Shown here piece by piece: positions 25,711 to 34,116 of a stretch of DNA of 40,273 nucleotides. Source of the stretch: an uncultured Collinsella sp. (lineage in GTDB: Bacteria; Actinomycetota; Coriobacteriia; Coriobacteriales; Coriobacteriaceae). The notes below the pieces were generated by a model, which saw nothing but the letters and a program-made list of their open reading frames with translations, searched no databases and had not been told where the DNA came from. Each line of letters starts with the position of its first letter. The first letter of the stretch is position 1. Location: the NCBI GenBank assembly GCA_949288855.1, contig CASELS010000006.1:1-40273 (forward strand), written 5' to 3'. The position numbers and the translations under genes are program-made.

Positions 25711-27738
25711 ATGGCAGATACCGAGACGAGCCAGGTTGCCGCCGAGGTTGCGGCGCCGGACACGCTGAACGACGAGCGCGCGCATCGCCTCTCCAAGCGT
25801 GCCGCCATGATCGAGGCGGGGCGCAACCCCTATCCGGAGCATTCTGAGGTAGACACCTACGTTACCGACATCGAGGACCGCTACGCGGGGCTCGAAGCGG
25901 GCGAGGACACCGCCGACGTGGTGAAGATCGCCGGTCGCGTGGTGGCCAAGCGTGGCCAGGGCAAGATCATGTTTGTGGTCCTGCGCGACCCCACCGGTGA
26001 TATCCAGCTCTTCTGCCGCATCAACGATATGCCCTCCGAGGCTTGGGAGCTTCTGGGTGAGCTTGATCTGGGTGACATCGTGGGTGCCGAGGGCGTTGTC
26101 GTACGCACCCGCCGCGGTCAGCTCTCCGTGGCGCCGCGCACGCTTACGCTCCTCACCAAGGCGGTCCGTCCGCTGCCGGAGAAGTTCCACGGTCTTTCCG
26201 ACAAGGAGACCCGTTATCGCCAGCGCTACGTTGACCTCATCGTGAACGAGGATGTGCGCGCGACCTTTGCCAAGCGCTCCGCCATCATCTCCGCCTTCCG
26301 CCGCTATATGGAGGAGACGGGCTACATGGAGGTCGAGACGCCGATTCTCCAGACCATCCAAGGCGGTGCCACGGCCAAGCCCTTTATCACGCATTTCAAC
26401 GCGCTCGACCAGGAGTGCTACCTGCGCATCGCCACGGAGCTGCATCTGAAGCGCCTGCTCGTGGGCGGTTTTGAGCGCGTGTACGAGATCGGCCGCATCT
26501 TCCGCAACGAGGGCATGGACCTCACGCACAACCCTGAGTTCACCTCAATGGAGGCCTACCGCGCCTACTCCGACCTCGACGGCATGAAAGAGCTTGCCGA
26601 GGGCGTCATCAAGGCGGCGAACGCCGCCATTGGCAACCCCGAGGTCATCGAGTACCAAGGCAAGACCATCGACCTCTCTGGCACGTGGCCGAGTCGTCCC
26701 ATGACCGAGATTGTGTCCGAGGCCGTAGGTCGTACGCTCACCCTCGACACGCCTATCGAGGAGCTGCGCGCTGCCGCCACTGAGGTGGGCATCGAGGTCA
26801 ACCCCGCATGGGGCGCTGGCAAGCTTATCGCCGAGATCTACGACGAGGCGGGCGAGCCCTCCATTGTGAATCCGACCTTTGTAGTCGACTACCCCGTCGA
26901 GGTGTCGCCGCTTGCCAAGCGTCGCGAGGACGATCCGCGCCTCACGCACCGCTTTGAGCTCGTGATTGCCGGTCACGAGTACGCCAACGCGTTCTCTGAG
27001 CTCAACGACCCGGTCGACCAGGCCGAGCGCTTCCGCAAGCAGGTGGAGGAGAAGTTCGCCGGCGACGACGAGGCCATGGAGTACGACGAGGACTACGTGC
27101 GCGCGCTCGAGTACGGCATGCCCCCGGCGGGTGGCATCGGCATCGGCATCGATCGCGTGGTGATGCTCCTCACCGACTCCGCCTCCATCCGCGACGTGCT
27201 GCTCTTCCCGCACATGAAGCCCGAGAAGGGCGCCGGTCAGGCAAAGGGCGCGGTTGCTCTCGCTGCAGGTTCCGATGCCGCCGCGGCGTGCGATGCCGAG
27301 AGTGCTGCAGGCACCACGTCCGCCTTCGTGACGCCCAAGCTCCCCACGCTCGACTACGAGAAGGTCGTCGTGGAGCCGCTCTTTGAGGATATGGTCGACT
27401 TCGACACGTTCTGCAAGAGCGACTTCCGCGTGGTGAAGGTCAAGGCCTGCGAGGCGGTCAAGAAGAGCAAGAAGCTCCTGCAGTTCACGCTTGACGACGG
27501 CTCTGGCACCGACCGCACTATCCTCTCCGGCATCCATGCGTTCTACGAGCCCGAGGACCTGGTGGGCAAGACCTGCGTCGCCATCGTAAACCTCCCGCCG
27601 CGCAAGATGATGGGCATCGACTCCTGCGGCATGCTCATCAGCGCCGTCCACAAGGAAGGCGAGGGCGACGATGTCGAGGAGCGCCTGAACCTCCTTATGC
27701 TCGACGACCGCATCCCCGCGGGCGCCAAGCTCTGCTAA
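25711..27738 (+). CDS. lysS: Lysyl-tRNA synthetase with C-terminal tRNA-binding domain
   Basis: The 675-residue protein attaches lysine to tRNA-Lys. Residues about 1-510 are a complete class II LysRS: an anticodon-binding OB fold (VVKIAGRVVAKRGQGKIMFV), motif 2 around FERVYEIGRIFRNEGM and motif 3 PPAGGIGIGIDRVVML. After an Ala/Gly-rich linker (about 510-560) comes a second OB fold at 562-675, with DFRVVKVKACEAV and NLPPRKMMGIDSCGM, typical of the Trbp111/EMAPII-like domain at the C-terminus of MetRS. The ATG at 25711 has TTGAGGAG upstream. The usual bacterial LysRS is about 500 residues, so this is a lineage-specific fusion that should raise tRNA affinity. Confidence 0.94.
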   Translation: MADTETSQVAAEVAAPDTLNDERAHRLSKRAAMIEAGRNPYPEHSEVDTYVTDIEDRYAGLEAGEDTADVVKIAGRVVAKRGQGKIMFVVLRDPTGDIQLFCRINDMPSEAWELLGELDLGDIVGAEGVVVRTRRGQLSVAPRTLTLLTKAVRPLPEKFHGLSDKETRYRQRYVDLIVNEDVRATFAKRSAIISAFRRYMEETGYMEVETPILQTIQGGATAKPFITHFNALDQECYLRIATELHLKRLLVGGFERVYEIGRIFRNEGMDLTHNPEFTSMEAYRAYSDLDGMKELAEGVIKAANAAIGNPEVIEYQGKTIDLSGTWPSRPMTEIVSEAVGRTLTLDTPIEELRAAATEVGIEVNPAWGAGKLIAEIYDEAGEPSIVNPTFVVDYPVEVSPLAKRREDDPRLTHRFELVIAGHEYANAFSELNDPVDQAERFRKQVEEKFAGDDEAMEYDEDYVRALEYGMPPAGGIGIGIDRVVMLLTDSASIRDVLLFPHMKPEKGAGQAKGAVALAAGSDAAAACDAESAAGTTSAFVTPKLPTLDYEKVVVEPLFEDMVDFDTFCKSDFRVVKVKACEAVKKSKKLLQFTLDDGSGTDRTILSGIHAFYEPEDLVGKTCVAIVNLPPRKMMGIDSCGMLISAVHKEGEGDDVEERLNLLMLDDRIPAGAKLC

Positions 27739-27785
27739 CGTTGCGGTCGGCGTCGAGTGGCCGATAACAAGAGGCTTCTTTTGTT

Positions 27786-27826
27786 GCAGCGGGCCCTGGG
27801 GACTCACCCGGGGCCCGCTGCGTTTT
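27786..27826 (+). terminator. Terminator of lysS
   Basis: GCAGCGGGCCC (27786-27796) and GGGCCCGCTGC (27811-27821) pair perfectly and are followed by GTTTT. Confidence 0.9.
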
Positions 27827-27844
27827 GGCGCTCGTTCGGGTTTG

Positions 27845-27998
27845 GAAATTGTGTACGGTGAAACATTGTGTACACCGAAACTCGAGAGAGAATCTCATCC
27901 TACTTGAAAGTTCGCAGGTCAAAGGAGTGGGGCGTCCAGCAATTAAATCCAGCTACAAAGTTTCACCGTACACAATCTATTTCACCGTACACAATTTC
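27845..27998. mobile_element. 154-bp mini-element with IS21-like multiple terminal repeats
   Basis: The left end has two tandem 17-base units (27848-27864 and 27865-27881, ATTGTGTACGGTGAAAC and a variant with three changes). The right end has two inverted units (27960-27976 and 27980-27995). The outermost 19 bases are a perfect inverted repeat (27845-27863 / 27980-27998). Multiple spaced repeats at both ends are typical of IS21-family transposon ends, but there is no transposase. The interior of about 80 bases is non-coding. No target duplication was visible. It may be a MITE or an operator-like array. Confidence 0.55.
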
Positions 27999-28101
27999 AT
28001 GTCTCGCGTAGTACCCCCTCGAGCATACGTTGCGTTTACGGGGCGGAAATGCCTTCATTTCCGGCAGGCTCCGATGGACAGCTCTTTGCTACCTAGAGAG
28101 G

Positions 28102-29142
28102 TTAGGCCTGCTTCGGCACTCCTGCGATTGAAAGTGCCTCCTCAAGCTTCAGGTCGTCAATCGCCTCCCAATAGGACAGGCGAACGACCGTCGCCCCGGT
28201 GAGATTGAGATGGGATTCGCGTCTGCGCTCGTCGGCGAGGACCTGCTGCGTCTCGTCGAGGGTAAGTGGTTTGCCGCCGTCGTCCCGTTGGTATTTCTGC
28301 AGGCCATCGAGCTCCAGAATGATGATTCTTCCGTCGGGGAGCCGCCAATAGAAATCGACCGTGATGGTGACGTTTGGATTGAGGGGGTCAGGAACCTCTA
28401 CCTGCAGTTCGGGGACCATAAATCCAAGTTCGATGATGCTAGCTCGTACGGTGGACTCGCCGCCATTGGCGCTTCGTTCGTCAGCATAACGAAGTGCCTG
28501 CCAGACCTTGGCGATGCCATGCCGGTACCTTCCGTTTGCCTTAGCGTAGTTACTAAGCCTCTCGAGAGTCGTCAGATGGTGGTGTAGGGCGGAGTCGATG
28601 ATGGCGAGCCCCTGTCGAAAAGTCGCATGGCGTAGGCAGTCAAACACTGTTGCTTCGAGAGGGGTGACGCGGATGCCGTTAATTATCGTCGAGGTTGGAC
28701 TCGTGAGGACATGGCGAGCATAACAGGAGGTCGATTGCCGGTTGCTCAAGCTTCCAACGCCAATATGAGCCTTGCTGAGCAGCGCGTAGGGAACCTGTAG
28801 ACCGTGGATGATTGCGGCTGAATATAGGCAAAAAGTCCAAGAGGGGTGACGGTAAGCGAGCGTTCGGATTAGGTGATACATTCTCCCTCGCGGGGATAAT
28901 GGGGCAAGATACGAATGACGGGCATAGTAGCCGGGGTACGCCTCCTCAAGGAGGCCCTCAGTGGCGAGTTGTTTTGCCAATTGAAGTATGCCGCCCGAAC
29001 GGGGAAAGGCGAACCGCAAGCAACTCTCGGCTTTGTCGAGCGCGCACTCGAGGGAAAGCCGGGTTTTCTCATCTTGTGCCGAAAGGTACGGTGTCTTCAC
29101 CGTTTCCATGCCGTTCGCTGAACGCATCAACGATGTTTCCAC
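28102..29142 (-). CDS. AbiEi/DUF559-like protein with PD-(D/E)xK nuclease domain
   Basis: The 346-residue protein has an N-terminal winged-helix-like region (about 30-90), a central part resembling the AbiEi antitoxin or transcriptional regulator family, and a C-terminal DUF559/Vsr-like domain. There D263, then E277-L-D279 (VTITVDFYW... IIILELDG) match a PD-(D/E)xK site. The start is taken as a GTG at 29142, because AGGAGGTG lies nine bases before it, whereas the in-frame ATGs have no site. Function is unknown; relatives are common as orphan genes in actinobacterial genomes. The GC content is below that of the flanking core genes, which suggests transfer. Confidence 0.65.
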   Translation of the reverse strand: METSLMRSANGMETVKTPYLSAQDEKTRLSLECALDKAESCLRFAFPRSGGILQLAKQLATEGLLEEAYPGYYARHSYLAPLSPRGRMYHLIRTLAYRHPSWTFCLYSAAIIHGLQVPYALLSKAHIGVGSLSNRQSTSCYARHVLTSPTSTIINGIRVTPLEATVFDCLRHATFRQGLAIIDSALHHHLTTLERLSNYAKANGRYRHGIAKVWQALRYADERSANGGESTVRASIIELGFMVPELQVEVPDPLNPNVTITVDFYWRLPDGRIIILELDGLQKYQRDDGGKPLTLDETQQVLADERRRESHLNLTGATVVRLSYWEAIDDLKLEEALSIAGVPKQA

Positions 29143-29458
29143 GGCCGTTCCACCTCCTGCCGAGTTGTCGACTGTCATGTAACGCTAGCAGGCGGTTCTA
29201 ACAGTTTTCCGCATAGGGCTTGCACCGATCTGACGTGGCGTGTACAGGTGCCTAACCGGGCAGTTGAGAGGGGTCGTTCTGCGCTGTCTCGACGAGGGGT
29301 GCATTCGGCAAACGGTCAAGGGTTTCGGTAAACGGTGCAGCACCATGCGTTGTGCGACGGGCGGGAGCGGTTCGGGCTACGTGCTGTTTCTGGCTCTGCA
29401 TCTCCTCGTCTCGCAGAGCAGGTACGATATAGCAGCCGACTCGCGAGCGGAGGTGCTT
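29143..29458. other. Intergenic region before the acetyltransferase
   Basis: These 316 bases are AT-richer than average and separate two divergent genes. A small stem CTCTGC/GCAGAG (around 29395-29420) precedes TACGATATAG, a possible -10 region without a clear -35. I see no further gene or RNA. Confidence 0.35.
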
Positions 29459-29920
29459 ATGATCCAACGTGTTCAAGGGGACCGAAAACGGTATATGTCT
29501 CTCCTGTTGTTGGCAGATGAGCAGCCGGAAATGGTGGCTCGCTATATCGACTGCGGCGATATGTGGGTGCTCACGCCAGAGGACGCGCCGGAGGGTGTCG
29601 TCCCGGTAGTGGCGGAGTGCCTCGTGACCGACGAGGGCGAGGGCGTGTTGGAGATCAAGAGCCTTGCAGTGGAGCCGACCTATCAGAGGCGAGGTTACGG
29701 CAGAGCGCTTATCGAGCATGTCGCAACAACGTACGCGGGGCGCTATCGCACGCTTCAGGTCGGTACGGGCGACAGTCCGCTTACGGTGCCTTTTTACGAG
29801 CGATGCGGCTTCAGCCGGTCGCATGTAGCGCCCAACTTCTTTACCAACAACTACGACCACCCCATCTACGAGGCAGGCGTGCGTCTCGTAGACATGGTCT
29901 ATATGAGGCGGCAGCTCTGA
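29459..29920 (+). CDS. GNAT family N-acetyltransferase
   Basis: The 153-residue protein has the acetyl-CoA-binding motif A, IKSLAVEPTYQRRGYGRALIEHV in outline (residues about 74-96), with Q-R-R-G-Y-G as the pyrophosphate loop, and PFYERCGFSRSH as motif B. The substrate is unknown. The ATG at 29459 has GGAGGTG upstream and gives a normal GNAT length; the frame is open over another 73 codons, but these lack family similarity. The following MFS gene starts 24 bases after its stop codon, so they may be cotranscribed. Confidence 0.88.
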   Translation: MIQRVQGDRKRYMSLLLLADEQPEMVARYIDCGDMWVLTPEDAPEGVVPVVAECLVTDEGEGVLEIKSLAVEPTYQRRGYGRALIEHVATTYAGRYRTLQVGTGDSPLTVPFYERCGFSRSHVAPNFFTNNYDHPIYEAGVRLVDMVYMRRQL

Positions 29921-29944
29921 GCCTATAATGGGCTGCGGAGGCGA

Positions 29945-31225
29945 ATGTATGTGAGCGGTACTCCCGACAGGCAGACAACTCATCCAAAGACCAGCGGCCC
30001 TGATGCTTCTATAGCGGGGCTCACACTGCGGCAGCTGCATGTTGTCGCTGCGCTCGGATTCTGCGGACTCGTCTCCGCGGCGGACAACTGGTTTGTTTCG
30101 CCGGCGCTTCCTGCCATTGCAAGCACGCTCGCGGTAGCGCCAACCGCCGCAGCCATCATCTTGACGGCCTATCTTATTCCCTATGGGGCGCTGCAGCCGG
30201 TGTGCGGCCGTATCGGTGACGGCGTGGGCCGCCTGCGCCTGCTGCGCATTATTGTTCTCGGGCTTTGTGCGGGCACCTTTCTCTGCGCCTTGGCGCCTAA
30301 TCTGCCCCTTCTTGTGGCGGCACGTATCATCACCGGCTGCTTTGCGGCGGGTATCATCTCGGTTTCGCAGGCGTTCGTGGGTGATGTGGTGGGTCCCGAG
30401 CACCGCGCCGGTGCGGTGGGCATCCTCATGGGTATCACCTTTACCGGACAGGGGCTCTCGGCGGGTCTCGGCGGCATCCTCACTGATCTGGTGGGTTGGC
30501 GAGCGGCCTTCTCTGCATTTGGCGTGCTGGCAGCCCTCGCCTGGCTTGGTCTGTTCACCTTGCGCGATGCCGGGCGTTCCCCTGCGCGAGATAGCGTTCA
30601 CCCGAAAGCGCAGGCCGACAAACACCTGCCGCATATCAACCCCGTCAGTTCGTTTTTCCGGGATGCGTGGCGCATCTTCTTTGGTCCTCACCGTGCGGTC
30701 TTTTTGCTCGCCTGTTCGACGGGTTTTCTGTTCCTCGGCACGTACGGGTTGATGGGAACCTTTCTTTCTGAGGCTTGCGGGCTCACCTCCACGCAGGCGG
30801 GTTTGGTGATGATGCTCTACGGCTTCTTCTGTCTGATCGGCGGCGCGCTCGCCGGCAGACTCGGCGGTGCACGCGGGCTCGGCGGCGTCATCTCCGTGGG
30901 CGAGTGCGCGGGCATGATATCCGCTGCCGCGCTTAGCCTCTCATACGCTACGGGCTCGTGGATCCCGTCGCTTATAGCAGCGGCGAGCCTGGGCCTGGGC
31001 TACATCTTGGTGCAGCCCACGCTCGTGACGCTCTCCATGGATGCGGACCCTGCGCAGTCGGGGCTCTGCACAGGGCTCATAGGCTTTGCGGTCTTTGCCT
31101 GCGGGGGCGTCGGCTCGGCCGTGGGGACCGCCATTGTTTCCTGCAGCGGCTATGCGCTGCTCTGGGTGCTTGTGCTTCTGTGTTTGGGCCTTCAGGCGCT
31201 CGTCAGCCGGCGCGTTCTGCGTTAG
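29945..31225 (+). CDS. Major facilitator superfamily transporter
   Basis: The 426-residue membrane protein has twelve predicted helices in two halves. The loop between helices 2 and 3 reads GRIGDGVGRLRLL, the MFS motif A. Helices 5-6 contain GILMGITFTGQGLSAGLGG, as in drug exporters of the DHA1 type. The substrate is unknown. GGAGG is at 29937-29941, only three bases from the ATG at 29945; a GTG at 29951 in frame has better spacing and may be the true start. A TATAAT (29924-29929) lies just upstream, but its -35 is not clear. The 3' end overlaps the convergent EamA gene. Confidence 0.9.
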   Translation: MYVSGTPDRQTTHPKTSGPDASIAGLTLRQLHVVAALGFCGLVSAADNWFVSPALPAIASTLAVAPTAAAIILTAYLIPYGALQPVCGRIGDGVGRLRLLRIIVLGLCAGTFLCALAPNLPLLVAARIITGCFAAGIISVSQAFVGDVVGPEHRAGAVGILMGITFTGQGLSAGLGGILTDLVGWRAAFSAFGVLAALAWLGLFTLRDAGRSPARDSVHPKAQADKHLPHINPVSSFFRDAWRIFFGPHRAVFLLACSTGFLFLGTYGLMGTFLSEACGLTSTQAGLVMMLYGFFCLIGGALAGRLGGARGLGGVISVGECAGMISAAALSLSYATGSWIPSLIAAASLGLGYILVQPTLVTLSMDADPAQSGLCTGLIGFAVFACGGVGSAVGTAIVSCSGYALLWVLVLLCLGLQALVSRRVLR

Positions 31226-32216
31226 GGGAGGGTGTGGCATCGCCTTCCGGCCGATTAACGATAACAATGCCGAGGGCAATGAGCACCAAGGCGAGTGCGG
31301 TCTGCAGCCAAGGCAGAGAGGCGCCCTCGCCAAGAAGGATGCTCGAGAGCACCACACCAAAGACCGGGTTCATAAAGCCAAAGATCGCCACGCGCGAGGT
31401 TGGGTTGTACTTGAGCAGAATCGACCAAAGCGAATAGGCTACGCCCGATACGCAGGCAAGGTAGAGAACCATGGCAATGCCTGCGGGGGTGAGGCTCGGA
31501 AGGTTCCCGCCTAGCGCCGCGCCCGCCAAGGTGAGCACCGCGCCGCCGAGCACAAACTGGTAGCCGCTGAGTGCTACAGGGTCTTCACGCTGGGAGTAGG
31601 TGTGGATGAGGGCGGACGAGACGGCGTAGGAGATGGCAGCGATAAGGATGAAGCCCTCGCCTGTGAGCGTGACGGCGCCGCCGCTATCGCCACCGGTGAG
31701 GTTGACGATAACGACTCCGGCAAAACCTATAGCGCAGCCGAGGACTTTGCGCGCAGTGAGCCGTTCTTGCCGGAACACGAGCGCTGCCATCAACACGCAG
31801 AGAAACGTGTTCATAGCGTTGACGATTGAGCCGCGCACACCCGAAGCGTTTGAAACGCCGATATAAAAGAAGGCGTACTGCACGATAGTTTGGGCAAGCG
31901 AGAGTCTGATAACGAGTGGCCATCCCGTGCGTGAGACGCGAGGCAAGCGACGTCTTGTTATGACTGCAGCGGCAAGTGCGATAGCGCCGGCAAGCATAAA
32001 GCGCACGCCAGCGAAGAGAAACTCCGATGGTACGTCGCCGTTTTGGATGCCGAGAAGCTCGTAGCCGATCTTGATGCAGGGGATCGCACTGCCCCAGAGC
32101 GCGCAGCAGATGAGGGCGAGCGCAGCTACGCACCATGTGCGCGTGAGAGGGTGGCGCGCGGAGTTGATGCGGACATCGCAAGAGCTGATGCCGAGCGCGG
32201 ACGAGGGTCTGGACAT
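31203..32216 (-). CDS. EamA/DMT family transporter
   Basis: The 337-residue protein has about ten membrane helices in two EamA repeats (about 30-160 and 190-320), with helix 1 CVAALALICCALWGSAIPC and the repeat-like SSILLGEGASLPWLQTALALVL. Substrate is unknown; the family exports metabolites. The ATG at 32216 has GGGAG upstream. Its stop codon lies inside the end of the MFS gene, so the two convergent genes overlap by 23 bases. Confidence 0.88.
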   Translation of the reverse strand: MSRPSSALGISSCDVRINSARHPLTRTWCVAALALICCALWGSAIPCIKIGYELLGIQNGDVPSEFLFAGVRFMLAGAIALAAAVITRRRLPRVSRTGWPLVIRLSLAQTIVQYAFFYIGVSNASGVRGSIVNAMNTFLCVLMAALVFRQERLTARKVLGCAIGFAGVVIVNLTGGDSGGAVTLTGEGFILIAAISYAVSSALIHTYSQREDPVALSGYQFVLGGAVLTLAGAALGGNLPSLTPAGIAMVLYLACVSGVAYSLWSILLKYNPTSRVAIFGFMNPVFGVVLSSILLGEGASLPWLQTALALVLIALGIVIVNRPEGDATPSPNAERAG

Positions 32217-32253
32217 ACATCTCCCAAACAAAGCGAAGCAGAAAACGCCTCTA

Positions 32254-32657
32254 TGGTACGCGCATACCGGTGCGCATAAAACTATCGGCGAACAGTTGCA
32301 GAAGGAGCTGCCGGGACTGAGGGGCTTCTCAGAGACAAACCTTCGCTACATGAGGATGTTTTTTGAAGCCTGGGCGGGCTGTCACGAGGACGCTGCACCC
32401 TCTATTCCATCAGTCGCAACTGATGGAATAGGATTTGAGATTATTCTCTCAAATCATCACTTGCGAGTGACGAATTCAAGCACAGGTCCTCTCGATGTTT
32501 TTTATCGATTGGATTCACTCATAATGCAGAACAGTAAGCAGCTCATCATGACATTCGGGCGGGCTTCCACATTTGTGGGGAACCAGTACCTTTTGAGCGT
32601 CGCAAGCACGAGAATCCCTCCATGGGCCTTGTGGTGCTCCGCTCGTCAGTGAAATAA
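32254..32657 (+). pseudogene. Relic of a YhcG/DUF1016 family PD-(D/E)xK nuclease
   Basis: Three separated fragments match this family. IGEQLQKELPGLRGFSETNL with RYMRMFFEAW (about 32284-32373) is the DUF1016 N-terminal domain. DSLIMQNSKQLIMTFGRAST with FVGNQYLLSV (up to about 32600) resembles the start of the nuclease domain. In a different frame, ENPSMGLVVLRSSVK (32610-32654) corresponds to a later conserved stretch. The parts between are deleted or replaced, so the gene is decayed and non-functional. The first fragment has no start codon of its own. Intact members act in anti-phage or restriction-associated settings, so this is a trace of a lost accessory locus. Confidence 0.68.
32402..32470. 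repeat. Three consecutive hairpins inside the relic
   Basis: Stem 1: CTATTCCATCAGT (32402-32414) / ACTGATGGAATAG (32419-32431), 13 bp, loop CGCA. Stem 2: GATTTGAGA (32432-32440) / TCTCAAATC (32447-32455), 9 bp. Stem 3: TCACT (32457-32461) / AGTGA (32466-32470). They lie end to end with almost no spacing, and a fourth weak TCGAT/ATCGA stem follows near 32495-32510. Confidence 0.75.
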
Positions 32658-32662
32658 CAAGA

Positions 32663-32731
32663 GGTCGGTCCATCAAAAGGGCGCATCCCCGTCCGCGAAG
32701 CGGCGAGGACGCGCCCGTTGATAGACCGACC
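32663..32731 (-). terminator. Long terminator hairpin after accC
   Basis: GGTCGGTC...ATCAA...GGGCGC (32663-32684) pairs with GCGCCCGTTGAT...GACCGACC (32711-32731), with small mismatches, and a second stem CCGC-GAA-GCGG sits inside. On the minus strand a TCTTGTTATT tail follows. It ends the accC transcript. Confidence 0.78.
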
Positions 32732-32745
32732 GTTATGGGGCGGCG

Positions 32746-34101
32746 TTATGCTAGGAACTGCGGCATGTGCGTGGGGATGAAGTCCGTGTACACGATGCCG
32801 GCGGCGTAGTCGGGCTCGCGAACGACGGCGCGGTGGAACGGCAGCGTCGTCTTGATGCCCTCGATTTCAAACTCGTCGAGCGCACGCTTGGCGCGGGCGA
32901 GCGCGGCCTCACGAGTGGGTCCCCACACGATGAGCTTTGCCACGAGCGAGTCGTAGGTCGGAGGAATCGTGTAACCCTCGTAGACATGGGTGTCCACACG
33001 CACACCGGGGCCGCCGGGGAGGCGCAGCTTTGTGATCGTGCCGGGGCACGGGCGGAAGTTGTGCTCGGGATCCTCGGCATTGATGCGGAACTCGAAGGCG
33101 TGGCCATCCGGCGTGTCGATGCCGCCGTCGGGGATGGTCATGGGCTCGCCGGAGGCGATGCGCAGCTGCTCGCACACAAGGTCGGTGCGGGTGATCTCCT
33201 CGGTCACGGGATGCTCGACCTGAATACGAGTGTTCATCTCCATGAAGTAGAAGCTGCCATCCTCGTCGAGGAGGAACTCGATGGTGCCTGCGTTGGTGTA
33301 GCCGGTGGCGCGCACGGCCTTGACGGCGGTCTCGCACATCTGGCGGCGAAGCTCAGGCGTGAGCGCCGGGCTTGGCGCCTCCTCGCAGAGCTTCTGGTGG
33401 CGGCGCTGGACGGAGCAGTCGCGCTCGCACACGGCGGCGGCGTGACCGGAGTTATCGGCCATGACCTGCACCTCAACGTGGCGCGGGCGGGTGATGAGCT
33501 TCTCGAGGTAGACCTCGTCGTTGGCAAAGGCGACGCGCGCCTCGGAGCGGGCGGCGTTGTACTCGTGCTCGAGATCGGCGGGGTCGTGGACCTCGCGCAT
33601 GCCCTTGCCGCCACCGCCGGCGCTCGCCTTGATGAGGACGGGGTAGCCGACCTCCTCGGCAAACTTGGCGGCCTCCTCGACGGTCTCAACGGCACCGTCG
33701 GAGCCGGGGACGGTGGGCACGCCCGCGTTCTTCATGGTCTGCTTGGCGTTGGACTTCTCGCCCATGCGGTCGATGACGTCCGGGTCGGGGCCGATGAAGG
33801 TGAGGCCGTTCTCCATGCACTTGCGCGCAAACTCGGCGTTCTCGGAGAGGAAGCCGTAGCCGGGGTGCACGGCCTCGCAGCCGCGGGAGACGGCGGCGCC
33901 CACGAGGCGCGCCATGTCCAGGTAGCTCTGGGCAGAGGGGGCGGGGCCGATGCAGACGCGCTCGTCGGCCTCCTCAACAGCGGCGGTGTTGCGGTCCGCG
34001 GTGGAGTAGGCTACGCATGCCGTGACGCCCAGGTCCTTGCAGGCGCGCACGACGCGCAGCGCAATCTCGCCGCGGTTGGCGATGAGGATCTTCTTGAACA
34101 T
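32746..34101 (-). CDS. accC: Biotin carboxylase
   Basis: The 451-residue ATP-grasp enzyme carboxylates the biotin of a carrier protein using ATP and bicarbonate. It starts MFKKILIANRGEIALRVVRA; GGGGKGMREV is the ATP loop, and the catalytic segment FYFMEMNTRIQVEHPVTEE carries the E and R residues of the family. Its length is standard for AccC. It lies 15 bases after the carboxyltransferase-carrier gene, in the same operon, so it serves that carrier (and possibly acetyl-CoA carboxylase, whose other subunits are not in this window). A long terminator follows. Confidence 0.95.
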   Translation of the reverse strand: MFKKILIANRGEIALRVVRACKDLGVTACVAYSTADRNTAAVEEADERVCIGPAPSAQSYLDMARLVGAAVSRGCEAVHPGYGFLSENAEFARKCMENGLTFIGPDPDVIDRMGEKSNAKQTMKNAGVPTVPGSDGAVETVEEAAKFAEEVGYPVLIKASAGGGGKGMREVHDPADLEHEYNAARSEARVAFANDEVYLEKLITRPRHVEVQVMADNSGHAAAVCERDCSVQRRHQKLCEEAPSPALTPELRRQMCETAVKAVRATGYTNAGTIEFLLDEDGSFYFMEMNTRIQVEHPVTEEITRTDLVCEQLRIASGEPMTIPDGGIDTPDGHAFEFRINAEDPEHNFRPCPGTITKLRLPGGPGVRVDTHVYEGYTIPPTYDSLVAKLIVWGPTREAALARAKRALDEFEIEGIKTTLPFHRAVVREPDYAAGIVYTDFIPTHMPQFLA

Positions 34102-34116
34102 GTCTCTCGCCTGCCC

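Noticed and set aside
27845..27998. CRISPR array
   Set aside because: The repeats are paired at two ends in inverted orientation, not regularly spaced direct repeats, and no cas gene is near.
29240..29458. N-terminal extension of the acetyltransferase
   Set aside because: The extra 73 codons show no similarity to the family, and the ATG at 29459 has a strong ribosome binding site.
32402..32470. Simple transcription terminator
   Set aside because: Stems are AT-rich with no T-run, and no gene ends just before them.
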